From: Alopecurus myosuroides
Taxonomy: Eukaryota; Streptophyta; Magnoliopsida; Poales; Poaceae
NCBI GenBank assembly: GCA_028641055.1
Contig: CM054062.1
Location: 13,986,826 to 14,050,825, forward strand
Reading direction: 5' to 3'
DNA length: 64,000 bases
In this document: positions 10,724 to 20,654 of the stretch, one piece after another
Position numbering within the stretch: the first letter of the stretch is position 1
Layout: each line of letters opens with the position of its first letter
Notes under the pieces: generated by a model
Database searches by the model: none
Told to the model about the DNA's origin: nothing
The model's input: the letters and a program-made list of their open reading frames with translations, nothing else
Translations under genes and position numbers: made by a program

Positions 10724-13700
10724 ATGGTGGTGAGTGAATAGTATAGGCAAGCATCTAGTCCCAATTTCCTGTGCCTGTATGTAGATCTGAGCTCTGTTTT
10801 GCTTGTTCAAACCGATAGAAGGTGAGAGGTGGCGGCGCGGTGAGGGGAGCCCGTGGTCAGGTCGAGAAGGAGCTGCCAGATTCAGCTTCGAACAGGTAAT
10901 GCGGCCCCTCCCGCCCTTTTGTTCATGCGATCCTTGCTCTGTCTGACACTGCCGCCTATAATAGAGGGGATGCTGCTGAAACCTTCGAATTTGTAATCAA
11001 TTTCTTTCCATCGACGGCAAAATTAGTTGATGGTAGCATTCAGAGTATCGAGAGAGACACAACTGTGAAATGGGAGGTTGATTGTGCAGAGATTGATCCC
11101 AATGAGCTACGGTCGATGGAAGAAAAGGCAGTTAGGAAATTAGTGGAAAAAATTGGGGAAACAGTGCTTTGGGGTCCAGATCAAGAGGTTTCAGTATTGC
11201 GGTACGATGCTTTCAAAGAAGAGTATGTCAGAATTGAAGATGGTGAAGATATTGTTGATGAAATCGATAGGCAAGAGGGCTGGGCAAACCTCAGGGCTGA
11301 ATTTTTTGCTGAGCTCGTTGATCTGAATGTTGACTCGAAGGTGGGTTATGTGCCGTCACAGTTGGCTATGCAGGATGCAGATGCTGATTGGGCTTCACAG
11401 AGGCATATCGTTCCCATTTTTACTGATCTGACAGTAATAAACGATGGGGCTAATGTAGATGCAGAAGAGGGAAATGTTGCTGTTGTTGATTGGAATGCAG
11501 TTGAGTTGGAGGAGCCTACTGATTTGGTCATTGCACCAATTGCTGATACTGAGATGGCCAAACTATTTGGCATTCCAGTCGATGACAGAGATGAGGAAGA
11601 GAGGGATGAAGCTAATACAAGTGATAATGATGACAGAGAGTTGAGTGATGTAGATGAACAGTTGATGGAAGATGCTGTAGATGATGCAAATGATCAAGAG
11701 CTGGTGCATGTGTATGACAAGGAGAACCCTGTCATTCAAGTGGGGAAGTTGTGGCCAAACATGGAAGAGTTCAGGTTGTCTTTCAAGATTTATGCAGTCA
11801 GACATCAGTTTGATGCCAAGACATTTTGGACTGATCGAAAGAAGTTTTATGCTAAGTGTAGAGGTTTTGATGGTAGTGGTAAGAAGGCTTGCAAGTGGTA
11901 CATATCTGCTAGACTGCAGCCTGATAGAAGTACTGTTAGAGTTAACCAAATCCCTTATAAGCATACTTATCTGACAAGTTCACAGAAAAAATCAAGCATG
12001 ACATCACAGATTTGGGTTGCAGAAAAGATAACTCCAATTTTGGCCAGAACACCCAACACTACTGCCAAAAGACTCCAAGTAGACTTGGAAAAGTTATACC
12101 CCATTAAACTGGCTTATACCACAGTGTGGAAGGCTAAACAAAGAGCAATGAAGCATTTGTATGGTGATTGGGCAAACACATTTAGGCTGCTTTACAATTT
12201 CAAAGCAGAGGTGGAGAAAAGGTCACCTGGCAGTGTTGTCGAGATAGATACCGAGGTATCAGAGGATGGCAAGGTTTATTTCTCCAAATTCTTTATGGCT
12301 TTAAAGCCTTGTATCGATGGCTTCAAAGCAGGATGTCGTCCATATTTGAGCATAGACTCATCATTTTTGACAGGCAAGTGGAATGGTCAGTTAGCAGCAT
12401 GTAATGCTCTAGATGGACATAACTGGATGTTTCCAGTTGCTGTTGGCTTGTTTCAGTCAGAGACAGAAGCTTCATGGACATGGTTCATGATGCAGTTGAA
12501 AAGATGCTTAGGGCCAGTGTCACCTTTGGCAGTACACACAGATGCATGCAAAGGTTTGGAAAATGCAGTTAAAAATGTGTTCCCACATGCTGAGCAAAGG
12601 GAGTGCTTCGGCCATTTGTGGATGAATTTGATTAAAAAATTTAGAGGAGATGAATTTGGGAGGATGTGGCCAGCAGCAAGATCTTACACTAAACAGACAC
12701 ATTCATATCATCTTAATAAGGTAATGGCAACATGTGAGGAGTTTGGTACATGGTTGAACACCTACCATTCTTTATTATGGTACAGGTATGGATTCAACAC
12801 TGCCATCAAGTGTGATCATATCAACAACAATTTGGCAGAAAGTTTCAACAACAAGGTGAAGCAACTAAAAGATTTGCCTGTGCATGACATGGTTGATCAA
12901 ATCAGGATCATGCTCATGCGGCTGTGGGAATTGAGAAAAAAGATTGGTGATTGTTTGCAAGGTGATAAACTTCCAGCAGTGGTGCAACAGGTGGTCAACA
13001 GAAGCAGAGGTCTTACACATTTGTCTGTTGAAAAATCATCGTTGTGGGGTGCTGAAGTTAGAGATAACAAGACTGGAAGAAGGCATGTTGTTAACACAGA
13101 ATTGCATGATTGCAGTTGCCTAGAGTGGCAGGCCACTGGTAAACCATGTGATCATGCAATTCTTTTCTTAGCTGGCCAGCAGAAGATAAATATGCATCCA
13201 TATCTGCATGACTATTATTCAGTAGCAAAATTCAAAGCTGCATATGCAACTCCAATTCCACCTCTTACAGATCAGAAGCAGTGGCCAGAAGTGCCTCTTG
13301 AATTTTCCATGTGTCCTCCTCTAGTAAAAAGAAAGGCAGGCAGACCTAAACAGAGTAGATTCAAAGCATGGTTCGAAAAAGGTGGGAGTAGTAAGAAGGG
13401 CAAAAAGGACAAGAAAGATGAAAAGCCAAAAAGGGCTCAAAAGGGTAACAAAAACAGATGCAAGAGGTGCCAAACACTGGGGCACAGAGAGGGATCAAGG
13501 CTATGCATTTTCTCTCCTCCTAAACCCAGAAAGTATGTGCTTGTTTATTTGTGTTTGTTCATATTTTAGTTTTTTTTTCAATTATAAAAATGTGGCATTC
13601 TTTCTTGTTTTCAGGAGGAAGTTTCCAAGTCAGCCTATTGTTGTTGAACAGTGTTGGCAAGGAAAAAGAGCAAGAGTCAGTGGCAGCAGAAGGAAATCAA

Positions 13701-14074
13701 GTCAGTGGCTAGAACAATTTGGTGCTCAAACTGAATTTGAAACTGCTGGTGTCACTGGAACTGAAGAAATTGCAGTCGAGACTGTCGAAACTGCTGTTTC
13801 TGAAACTGTTGTCACTGTCGAAACTGAACCTGAAGCTGCTGTCGAAACTGAACCACAAACGGAAGCTGAAGCTGCTGTTGTCACTGTCGAAACTGAAGTT
13901 GTGCACAGTGTCGAAACTGAATCTGCTATCCCCGAGTTTCATGAGGTGGTATCATCGTGGTCCCCGAGTCCAGTGAAAAAAACCAAGATGATGAGTGAAC
14001 TTGTGTGCGTAGTAGAACCAAAAAAACCAAATGGTAAGGCGAAGAAGGGTACATGTCGTGGTCGGAAGAGATAG
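10724..14074 (+). CDS. MURA-type MULE transposase, four exons, 1036 codons
   Basis: Exons 10724-10729 (ATGGTG only), 10819-10895, 10965-13532 and 13615-14074; every junction is GT-AG and the frame runs through (3111 nt). It catalyses cut-and-paste transposition of its own element. In order: an N-terminal region (residues 1-150); a MuDR DNA-binding zinc-finger-like domain (about 286-366, with AKCRGFDGSGKKACKWYI); the MULE DDE domain with LSIDSSFL (about 489), VHTDACKGL (about 551) and NNNLAESFNN (about 648) supplying the D, D and E; a SWIM finger CSCLEWQATGKPCDHA (about 741); a CCHC-like knuckle CKRCQTLGH (about 859); and an acidic tail in exon 4 rich in V-E-T repeats. The first exon is only two codons, so the start is a model. 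No stop or frameshift was seen. The left TIR is its likely promoter. Confidence 0.9.
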
Positions 14075-15500
14075 AACTGTTGATCATTTGAAATTTATGG
14101 CATGTAATAACATTTGTTGGGCACATGTTTCCATCAAAACTTATTTGGTTATTGTTTGGCATGTACCGGGAACTTATTTGGCATGTAATAATATTTGATG
14201 ACAAATTCAAATTTAGGTTCAAATTCAAATTTCGACTCAAGTTGAACTTATTTGGCATGTAATAATATTTTGATGTTTCAATGCTACCTCAACTCAAATG
14301 TGATTTTTATCTGATCATTCTGAGCTCTTTTGTTAAGTTAGACTCATAGTCATGAAAAATGTGTTTCAAACGGCCTCATAAGGTAGGGTAAACGCCCCCC
14401 TTTCTAAGAGGGTTGTTTTTTGCATCTTCTCTAAATCATCCAAATAAAATTCCCACACCTCTCTCGTACCTATATAGTGTAAATATGAAGTCTCATTATT
14501 TTTTGAATTAATTTTGTATTTTATTCTTTTATTTTTTCTGAAATCATTATTTAATTAAAAAACACATATTTTGAATCTTATTTATATTTATTTTTGGTTC
14601 CTACACGACATAATAATACTATGTGCTCAAGTTTTCTTAAAATCCATAATAAAACATATACATATTTACTTATGATCTAAAACACACAACATTTGCTCTT
14701 TGAAATCCATAGTACATGTACAAGAATCTCATATTCTCAAAGGCATTTTCATGTAATTGTACATAAACCATGTTTATAAATTTTTTTGGTTTCTATACAA
14801 CATCATACGACTATGGGCGAAAGCATTTCTTTTTTTGATTTTTTTTGAATTAGTTATGATCTAGAACACACCAACTTCGATCTTCGAAATCCATACTACT
14901 CTGTACAAGTTTCCCATATTCTTGAAGACATTTTCATGCAATTCTATATAAACCATGGTTATATTTTTTTTGGTTTGTATGCAACATAATAAGACTATGG
15001 GCCAAAAGCATTTCTTTTTTTGATTTTTTTTAAATTATTTGTGCTCATTTTAAAAAAAGTCAACGTTTTCACAAAAACGTTGACCGACTCAAAATCAAAG
15101 TTTTTAATTTTTTTTGATTTGTATGCAACATAATAAGACTAAGGGCCAAAAGCATTTCTTTTTTTGAATTTTTTTGAATTAGTTATGTTCAACCCTAGCT
15201 CATTTTGTCAATATCGTCAGCGTGTGATTTTTGGTTTTAACATTTGGATGTAACAATTTCGCCATTTTTTATAGCAACCTAGTTGCATAAGTAGACCATG
15301 TGCGCTGGCTGTACATAGTTTTGATTTTTTTTGAATTAGTTATGCTCAACCCTAGCTCATTCCATCAATAGCATGAATTGTATGAATATTTTTCATTGCA
15401 TCGTGGATCTAACAAGAATACAATTTTTTATAGCAACATAGTTACATAAATAGACAGTGAGCGAAAGCCGTTTATTTTTTTGATTTTTTTTTAATTAGTT
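14075..15500. other. AT-rich MULE spacer without a gene
   Basis: Downstream of the transposase. It contains several imperfect copies of a TTTTTTTGATTTTTTTT-AATTAGTTATG block (near 14830, 15010, 15160, 15320 and 15475) and a perfect 11-bp-arm hairpin at 15059-15084. There is no coding frame worth calling. The first 100-200 bp presumably hold the transposase 3' UTR. Confidence 0.5.
15059..15084. repeat. perfect 11-bp inverted repeat (hairpin)
   Basis: GTCAACGTTTT, a 4-base loop CACA, then AAAACGTTGAC. It lies in the AT-rich spacer of the MULE. Function unknown; it could be a chance palindrome or a processing or termination structure. Confidence 0.6.
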
Positions 15501-15520
15501 ATGTCAAACCCTAGCTCACT

Positions 15521-15590
15521 GAAACCCTAAACCCCGGAAACCCCATAACCCCGGAAACCCCAAAACCCCGGAAACCCCAGCTAAACCCTA
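15521..15590. repeat. telomere-like degenerate microsatellite
   Basis: Runs of AAACCCTAAACCCC and CCGGAAACCCC units, resembling the plant telomere repeat CCCTAAA mixed with a CCCCGGAAA variant. It lies inside the MULE just left of the GC-rich block. Confidence 0.6.
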
Positions 15591-16014
15591 GCTCACTGAC
15601 GCCACCGTGTGCACGTGACGCACGCCCCCGATCCGCGTGTGCGCTCGTTCTAAATGCTGATTGGATCGTTGTGCATGGATGGATTCGTGCGCGCTGAGTG
15701 GCTGGGGAGCTGGGGTTTGGATCGGCTCGTCTATTCGATCTAGACCGTTCAACAATATCCGGCGCCTGATGTTGGTTCGTTGCATGGAACTGGCGTACGA
15801 ACGTGTTCCCTAGTGTGTTTCTCCGTTCCGTGTGTGATCGGGGTCGCCTGCCCGTTGCATGCATGCATACGCGTCGCATCTAAGCCATTAACAGACTGAA
15901 CGCGGTGATCCACGCAGTCTGACTAGCGTGCTCCAGTGATCGACGAGACACCTCTTGACCCAGTAGAGAAACGCGGGCACGCGAACGAAGGGACGCAGCC
16001 ATTAATGTCTTACC

Positions 16015-16126
16015 TTCTATTTAATCCCTCCTCTAACCTTCATCTTCCTCATGCCATTCTCCACTCGCATCACATCCAAGCAAGCCACCGAGCAAAGCAC
16101 GCACCACATTCAAGCAAAAGCAAGCA
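16015..16126 (+). promoter_or_regulatory. putative TATA box and leader of the MULE orphan gene
   Basis: TATTTAAT at 16018-16025 is followed about 25-30 bp later by a C/T- and A/C-rich leader running to the ATG at 16126. This spacing is typical of plant TATA promoters and argues that the orphan ORF has its own promoter rather than using a TIR. Confidence 0.4.
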
Positions 16127-16536
16127 TGCAGTTCACCGGCCAGACCTTCCTCGCGCCAAGGACCGTGCGGGAGAGGCAGTACCCCGCAGGGGTCGTCGTC
16201 GAGGACAGGCTCCGCGTCTGGGCCATGTCTCGCTGGCGCGGTGCATCGGAGCTGGTGGAGGTCTTCCTTCGCGCCCTCTATCGCCACATGCCGCCGGGCA
16301 CTCCGCGCATGTTCACCATCGACCAAGCCCGCCCGGGAGGAACGGGCATCCTTGTCCGCTTCCGCAACCCCTACGATGCGTACCACCTCCTTGGTCGGGT
16401 CTGGTACGGGGGGTGCGAGTTCATCTGCTTCACGGCGTACAACTTCTTCACCGACCTCGACAGCATCTGGCCCAGCCGCACCGCGATGCACACCCTCCCC
16501 TACAACTTGGGGCCGGCCGCCGACGACGAGGAGTGA
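16126..16536 (+). CDS. MULE orphan gene, 136 codons, function unknown
   Basis: A single-exon frame in a GC-rich island inside AT-rich element DNA. I chose the ATG at 16126, preceded by an A/C-rich leader and a TATA-like box at 16018; an in-frame ATG at 16051 would add 25 residues but falls where the transcript should start. The product is about 15 kDa. It starts MQFTGQTFLAPRTVRERQYP, has an Arg/Trp-rich middle (LRVWAMSRWRG), an alternating hydrophobic stretch (GTGILVRFRNPYDAYHLL, then CEFICFTAYNFF) and an acidic end (AADDEE). No signal peptide, membrane segment or Cys/His finger is evident. I do not recognise the family. It may be an element gene or a captured host fragment, as in Pack-MULEs. 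Confidence 0.5.
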   Translation: MQFTGQTFLAPRTVRERQYPAGVVVEDRLRVWAMSRWRGASELVEVFLRALYRHMPPGTPRMFTIDQARPGGTGILVRFRNPYDAYHLLGRVWYGGCEFICFTAYNFFTDLDSIWPSRTAMHTLPYNLGPAADDEE

Positions 16537-16870
16537 AGACGGTGCTCTCCCCTCCATCTCGATGGTGCTCTCATGGCGGTGATCAAGGCGTGATCGTGTC
16601 GTTCGAGTTTCTACCGGTTTTATTTTCTTTTTTTTCTTTTAATCTATGTTTAGTTGGGCCCGTGCCCGTGTCGTTCGAGTTTAATCTATGTAACCGTGCT
16701 ACTACTAGTATATGTCGTTTGCTACCAATTGTCTCCCTCGTTTTACTTTTGTGACAAAAACATTCGGCGAATAAGTTCAACTTGAGTCGTAACAAAAACA
16801 TTCGGCGAATAAGTTCAAATTCGGTGAACAAAAACAAGTGTGTTAGAATGGACTAGACTCGTAACAAAAA

Positions 16871-17312
16871 TATTCGGTGAACAATACATGCAACTCGTAA
16901 CAAAATATTTATGAAGTAAATAATACAAAAATGAAAACGAATCCAATTTTTTGGGCCTACAAAAATGAAAACGAACCCAAGACATGCAAAACAAGTAAAA
17001 CAATTGTTTTTACAAAATATTTCGGTGAACAATGCATGCAACTCGTAACAAAATATTTATGAAGTAAATAATACAAAAATGAAAACGAATCCAATTATTT
17101 GGGCCTACAAAAATGAAAACGAACCCAAGACATGCAAAACAAGTAAAACAATTGTTTTTACAAAATATTTCGGTGAACAATGCATGCAACTCTTAACAAA
17201 ATATTTATGAAGTAAATAATACAAAAATGAAAACGAATCCAATTATTTGGGCCTACAAAAATGAAAACGAACCCAAGACATGCAAAACAAGTAAAACAAT
17301 TGTTTTTACAAA
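16871..17312. repeat. 148-bp tandem repeat, three copies
   Basis: The CGGTGAACAAT(A/G)CATGCAACTC block recurs at 16875, 17023 and 17171, an exact 148-bp period, and the third copy ends near 17312. Copies are nearly identical. Each unit holds the paired phrase ACAAAAATGAAAACGAA twice. It lies between the two right-hand genes of the MULE, downstream of both, where their transcripts converge. Confidence 0.85.
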
Positions 17313-17597
17313 TTAAAATAAGTCAAATCTAGGCAGGTGGGTTTGTTTTCTCTTTGGGCCTAATTGTTGGGCCAACTACACTCTTTCGGCCTTTCTTCAA
17401 CTACTCTTACGGCATGAGAACGAATAAGTTTTTTTCTACTGAAACTGAACTTTGGTGACTGCACTGAAACTGAACTTCAACTGAACATCGAAGGGCATAT
17501 TCAAATTTAACATCAGACACTTCACTGAAACTAGCACGACGCACAGATTGCTACCTCTGCATAGCAAACTCTAAAATCTAGATTAATCTAATCCATT

Positions 17598-18214
17598 CTA
17601 ACGACGGATGAACAAGAGGTAAACAAAAAACAGAGCAATGATACAAGAATAGAATGCTCCTGACATGAGATTCGCTTGCTTATGCAAATCCACCATTTGC
17701 TTTGAAAACTTCTTGATCTTCTTCAATTCCTCGTTTACTTCGGCCTCCACGGGCAGTCCAGCAATAGGGCGCGTGATCCTCGCCGCCGGCCCTCCTCTGC
17801 CCGAGCTGACATCGGGAGCAAACCCACCTAGATTTGGATCTTCAATGTGGCCCTCAAATTCAAGCCTAGCAACGTACTGATCGATCCACTCAAAGTGCGA
17901 ACATTTCTTCAGCATCTGTAACAGTAGACATGAATCTAGATCCCAAAACTGAGGAGAAAAAAACGCGAATTGGAATGCCAAATACTCCTATCATCTCTCT
18001 CCTCCTCATCTCAGTTTTAAGATCTTACCTTGCCATCCCGTCCCATCATGGGAATGCTCAAACAGGACACAAAATGGCGCCCGAGATTTCCATTCTCGTC
18101 AGTTTTACTGACCCTCCGCTTCAGAGCCTCTGGCCGTGGGCAGTCCGGGCACCTTGTCATCGGAACTGCACCATACTCTGGCCATCTTGACTGCGTGGCG
18201 GAGGAGCTGGACAT
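17598..18214 (-). CDS. GRF-type zinc-finger protein with C-terminal membrane anchor, MULE-borne
   Basis: Two exons, 18214-18029 (186 nt) and 17915-17598 (318 nt), with clean GT-AG ends and phase 0, giving 167 codons. Residues about 15-85 form a GRF-type zinc finger: CPDC, then GRHFVSC, then KKCSHFEWIDQYV, the CxxC...GRxF...C...C-x-F-x-W pattern known to bind single-stranded nucleic acid in other GRF proteins. A charged helical stretch follows (EVNEELKKIKKFSKQMVDLHKQ, likely coiled coil), then a hydrophobic C-terminal segment of about 20 residues ending FVYLLFIRR, a probable tail anchor. It reads inward from the right TIR, where MuDR has mudrB. Its role in transposition is inferred from position only. 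Similar GRF/TM proteins are common in grass genomes as far as I recall. Confidence 0.75.
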
Positions 18215-18283
18215 CCCGTGCGCCGTCGCCGGAGACGAGGAAGAATGGGGAAAGGGAAAGAAATGGCACAGACACCAGCTCGG

Positions 18284-18421
18284 GCACGGGCGCAGCCCTG
18301 TTTTAGATTCACTGTCGTGGGTCCCGCGCTGCTGAGGTGGATAAGTTGTGGGGCACAGGCGCATCTCTGTTTTTGAATCCGTGAGGTGGGTCCCACGCTG
18401 CTGAGGTGGATAAGTTGTGGG
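18284..18421. repeat. 69-bp direct repeat, two copies, upstream of the GRF gene
   Basis: Copy 1 starts at 18284 and copy 2 at 18353. The shared core is CTGCTGAGGTGGATAAGTTG. It lies between the right TIR and the GRF gene start, so it would fall in that gene's promoter or leader. Confidence 0.75.
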
Positions 18422-18478
18422 TCCAAGCGTCGCATAACCCTAACAGCTAACCGATCAGCTCCGCTTAAGAACCATGTT

Positions 18479-18588
18479 GGCCGTGAGCTATTTTCTTCCT
18501 CCAATCCGTCGCACGTAGGCTATTTTATCGAAAGACGTCGCATTCCTTCCAATTCAACTGAAACCTGTCGCACAGGAGCTATTGGCCC
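18479..18588 (-). repeat. MULE terminal inverted repeat, right
   Basis: The 110-bp inverse of 10389-10498. It is followed directly by the second target copy CGTCGCGCA. Likely carries the promoter of the inward-facing GRF gene 265 bp away. Confidence 0.93.
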
Positions 18589-18597
18589 CGTCGCGCA
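18589..18597. repeat. 9-bp target site duplication, right copy
   Basis: CGTCGCGCA, identical to 10380-10388. Confidence 0.95.
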
Positions 18598-18802
18598 CGG
18601 GCCCGGGGAGCGGGAGGTCGTCGTCGTTGAGGACGAGCGGGGTGGAGCTCCAGAGGTGGCGCCAACGCTTGGCGAGGAGGACGGTGCGGATGGCGTCGGT
18701 GACGGGGAGGCGGGTGATGATTTTATGGAGGAGGTCGTCGTCGAGGGAGCTGAGGCGGTCCCTGCCGCCGGCGGTGGAGCAGGGGTCGGCGCCGTCGGCC
18801 AT

Positions 18803-20654
18803 GGTGGCGAGGCGAGGGTTTGGTTGTTGATTTTGGTCGAAATGGACTGGAATGTTCTAATGACGAATACTCTCATACCCGAAGTCGATTAAGTAATCAC
18901 CCTGATCTCGCTTCACGTCTTCTTATTGTCAGTAATTTTTTTAAACCGCTGAACATCTCAACATTGCCTAAAAAGTGAAGTAACATTATGCTAAAACTAG
19001 ACCTGCAATATTATGCTTTAGCACACAAATTTCTAGCAATCGTTAATTAGCAAATCACACAACACAAAACAGTGCACAGGCACGCGGATAAACGGGCCAA
19101 CTTGGAGCAAGGAGTTTTACCTCCGGGGTTAAGTGATCTCGGTACTTAAAAAATCAAAATTGAAGTTTCAAAAAGATACAAAGCAAACTGACATGGATAC
19201 ATACCCATAGATGCAGATTTTTGCTATATAATAGCAGTATGTTTTATTATAGGCTACTGGAAAATCACAAAATCATACATATGCAAAGAAAAAGAATACT
19301 CTTTCTTTCTTTCAACATTTGTCTTTTTTTTGTGCAGATCACATATGAAAATATATTTCGATGCGAATTTGGTAATACATATTGTATATGTACTTGTATT
19401 TTTTTTTCTACATAATTCTAGAGGCTTTAAAATGAGCTTTCCAAAAACAAAAAAAAACGATCACGGGTGTCAAAAGTACTTTTGACCCAGTATTAGAGCA
19501 TCACCGCAACTCTTTAACTTGCAATAACAAAGCTTGAAGACCTTCTCTGATTCTGCTGAACCAGAGATTTGTGCTCTCCCCTGAACAAAGACAGCACGAT
19601 TAGAGGGATCCCAGCCCAGCCACCTCTGCTGCCCACCACGAACAAGACAGAGATAATAGCTCAGGGGCGCATATATAGACATTGCTGAAAAGACGAGAGA
19701 ACTTCTTTGCAATAGAAACATCAGGGTGGTTACTTCCATTACAAGCATGGAAAGAATGACAGAAGAGGAGAAATCGTGTGCATAAACCCAAGAAATTTGA
19801 CCAGACAGCTCTAGTAGCAATGAAACAGTGGAAAAAGATATGGGAATCTGACCCGGGAAAACTAAATATTAATGCATTACATCGGTCACCCCACGGATCA
19901 TTAATGAAACTAGGGCATTGGTTTCCTGGCTAGGCATAAAGATGATCAGGTATATTCTTCCAATCAGGACACTTTGGTTCAGACCACAAACTGGAGCTAC
20001 CATTAGCAATTTGCAAATGACAAGAGTTAAGCATATTTGTTAGGTAACAGAACCCGTAACACATAGCAGTGCACAGGCACGGATAAAAGGAATTCCCAAA
20101 GACTAGAACCCATAAGAGTGGCAAGCTGATTGTTCAAGAAGGGCTTCAGCTTTGAAAGTTGAACCTAGAGAAGATAGACTTCTGATGTACAATCGAGCCT
20201 GTTGAGATGTCACCCTGATCCTATCTGCCGAAGTCGTAATAACATTGAAAAGGAACAAATCCTGATGGGGTAACATATCAAACAGGCTCGGTATACCCTG
20301 TTCATCAGAAGGGAATGAATGAAATTGACAGAGGTAACATCCTACATAAGCGAAGGAAATGATAGCCATGACATGCTACATAAAAGGCACACTATAGTCA
20401 GAAGCACAGAACTATCATATTACCAACACGCAGACGCAGATAGTACTAGATAACCAAATGAAAAATAGTAGTACCAGTAGTTTCGGTACTTCTGCTAGGT
20501 TCAACTCTTACATACTCATCGTAGTTGAAACCAGCCATATCTCAAGGGAAAGCATGCATAACAGGCTAACCAACATGATCTTACAGAGAACGGTCAGCGA
20601 TTTCCAAAACGGAGAGGATCAACCATCTAAACATATGGTGAGTTAACCATGCAT
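18803..20654. other. intergenic region upstream of gene 2 (unit A)
   Basis: Near-identical to 28672-30521. It holds the gene 2 leader and promoter side, a degenerate LINE-like piece (19470-19870) and the 3' flank of the truncated gene 4 copy. No other gene is supported. The TATATATA present upstream of gene 4 (36169) is missing at the aligned place. Confidence 0.5.
19470..19870 (-). pseudogene. degenerate LINE zinc-binding (zf-RVT) fragment, unit A
   Basis: On the minus strand the frame reads DSHIFFHCFIATRAVWSNF, which resembles the zinc-binding region that ends the reverse transcriptase ORF of plant LINEs (pattern HLFF-C-x-A-x-x-W). It then loses the frame. The same fragment is at 29343-29743 in unit B. 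The identification rests on one short motif. Confidence 0.3.

Larger units (their letters stand above)
10389..18588 (+). mobile_element. complete 8.2 kb autonomous-type MULE with three genes
   Basis: Both ends begin GGGCCAATAGCTCCTG reading inward, with 110-bp terminal inverted repeats (10389-10498 and 18479-18588; about six mismatches by eye) and a perfect 9-bp target duplication. Contents are a MURA-type transposase (+, 10724-14074), an AT-rich spacer, a GC-rich orphan gene (+, 16126-16536), a 148-bp triple repeat and a GRF zinc-finger gene (-, 17598-18214). The arrangement of transposase from one end and a second gene inward from the other parallels maize MuDR, but the second protein is not MURB-like. 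It sits in F-box gene 2 and is absent from the duplicate locus. The intact transposase and perfect duplication suggest a fairly recent, possibly still competent, insertion. Confidence 0.92.
8959..18802 (-). pseudogene. F-box/LRR/FBD-like gene 2, split in exon 1 by the MULE
   Basis: Exon 1 is in two pieces, 18802-18598 (codons 1-68 plus one base, with the F-box ending in AKRWRHLWSSTPLVL) and 10388-9778 (LRR part). Without the 8200-bp element and one 9-bp target copy, exon 1 is 816 nt, the length of exon 1 in gene 3. Exon 2 is 9643-9500 (144 nt) and exon 3 is 9393-8959 (435 nt, FBD-like tail). All pieces are open, for a pre-insertion capacity of 464 codons. The N-terminal half is nearly identical to gene 3, while the exon 3 product differs from it at roughly one residue in eight. 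As it stands no full-length product is expected; a truncated F-box peptide could be made from the 18802 side. Confidence 0.85.

Noticed and set aside
13709..13942. 77-codon Ser/Phe-rich minus-strand frame
   Set aside because: Antisense shadow of the V-E-T repeats in transposase exon 4.
16033..16557. 174-codon frame on the minus strand opposite the MULE orphan gene
   Set aside because: It lies in the GC-rich block where antisense frames stay open by composition, and it has no promoter or leader. The plus-strand frame has TATA, leader and a better start.
15936..16754. 272-codon plus-strand frame overlapping the orphan gene
   Set aside because: Its middle is Pro/Arg/His-rich shadow of the 16126 frame, and its ends run into low-complexity AT-rich DNA.
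16871..17312. CRISPR-like regular repeats
   Set aside because: Contiguous 148-bp tandem repeats without spacers in a plant genome; the CACTA subterminal repeats are likewise not CRISPR arrays.
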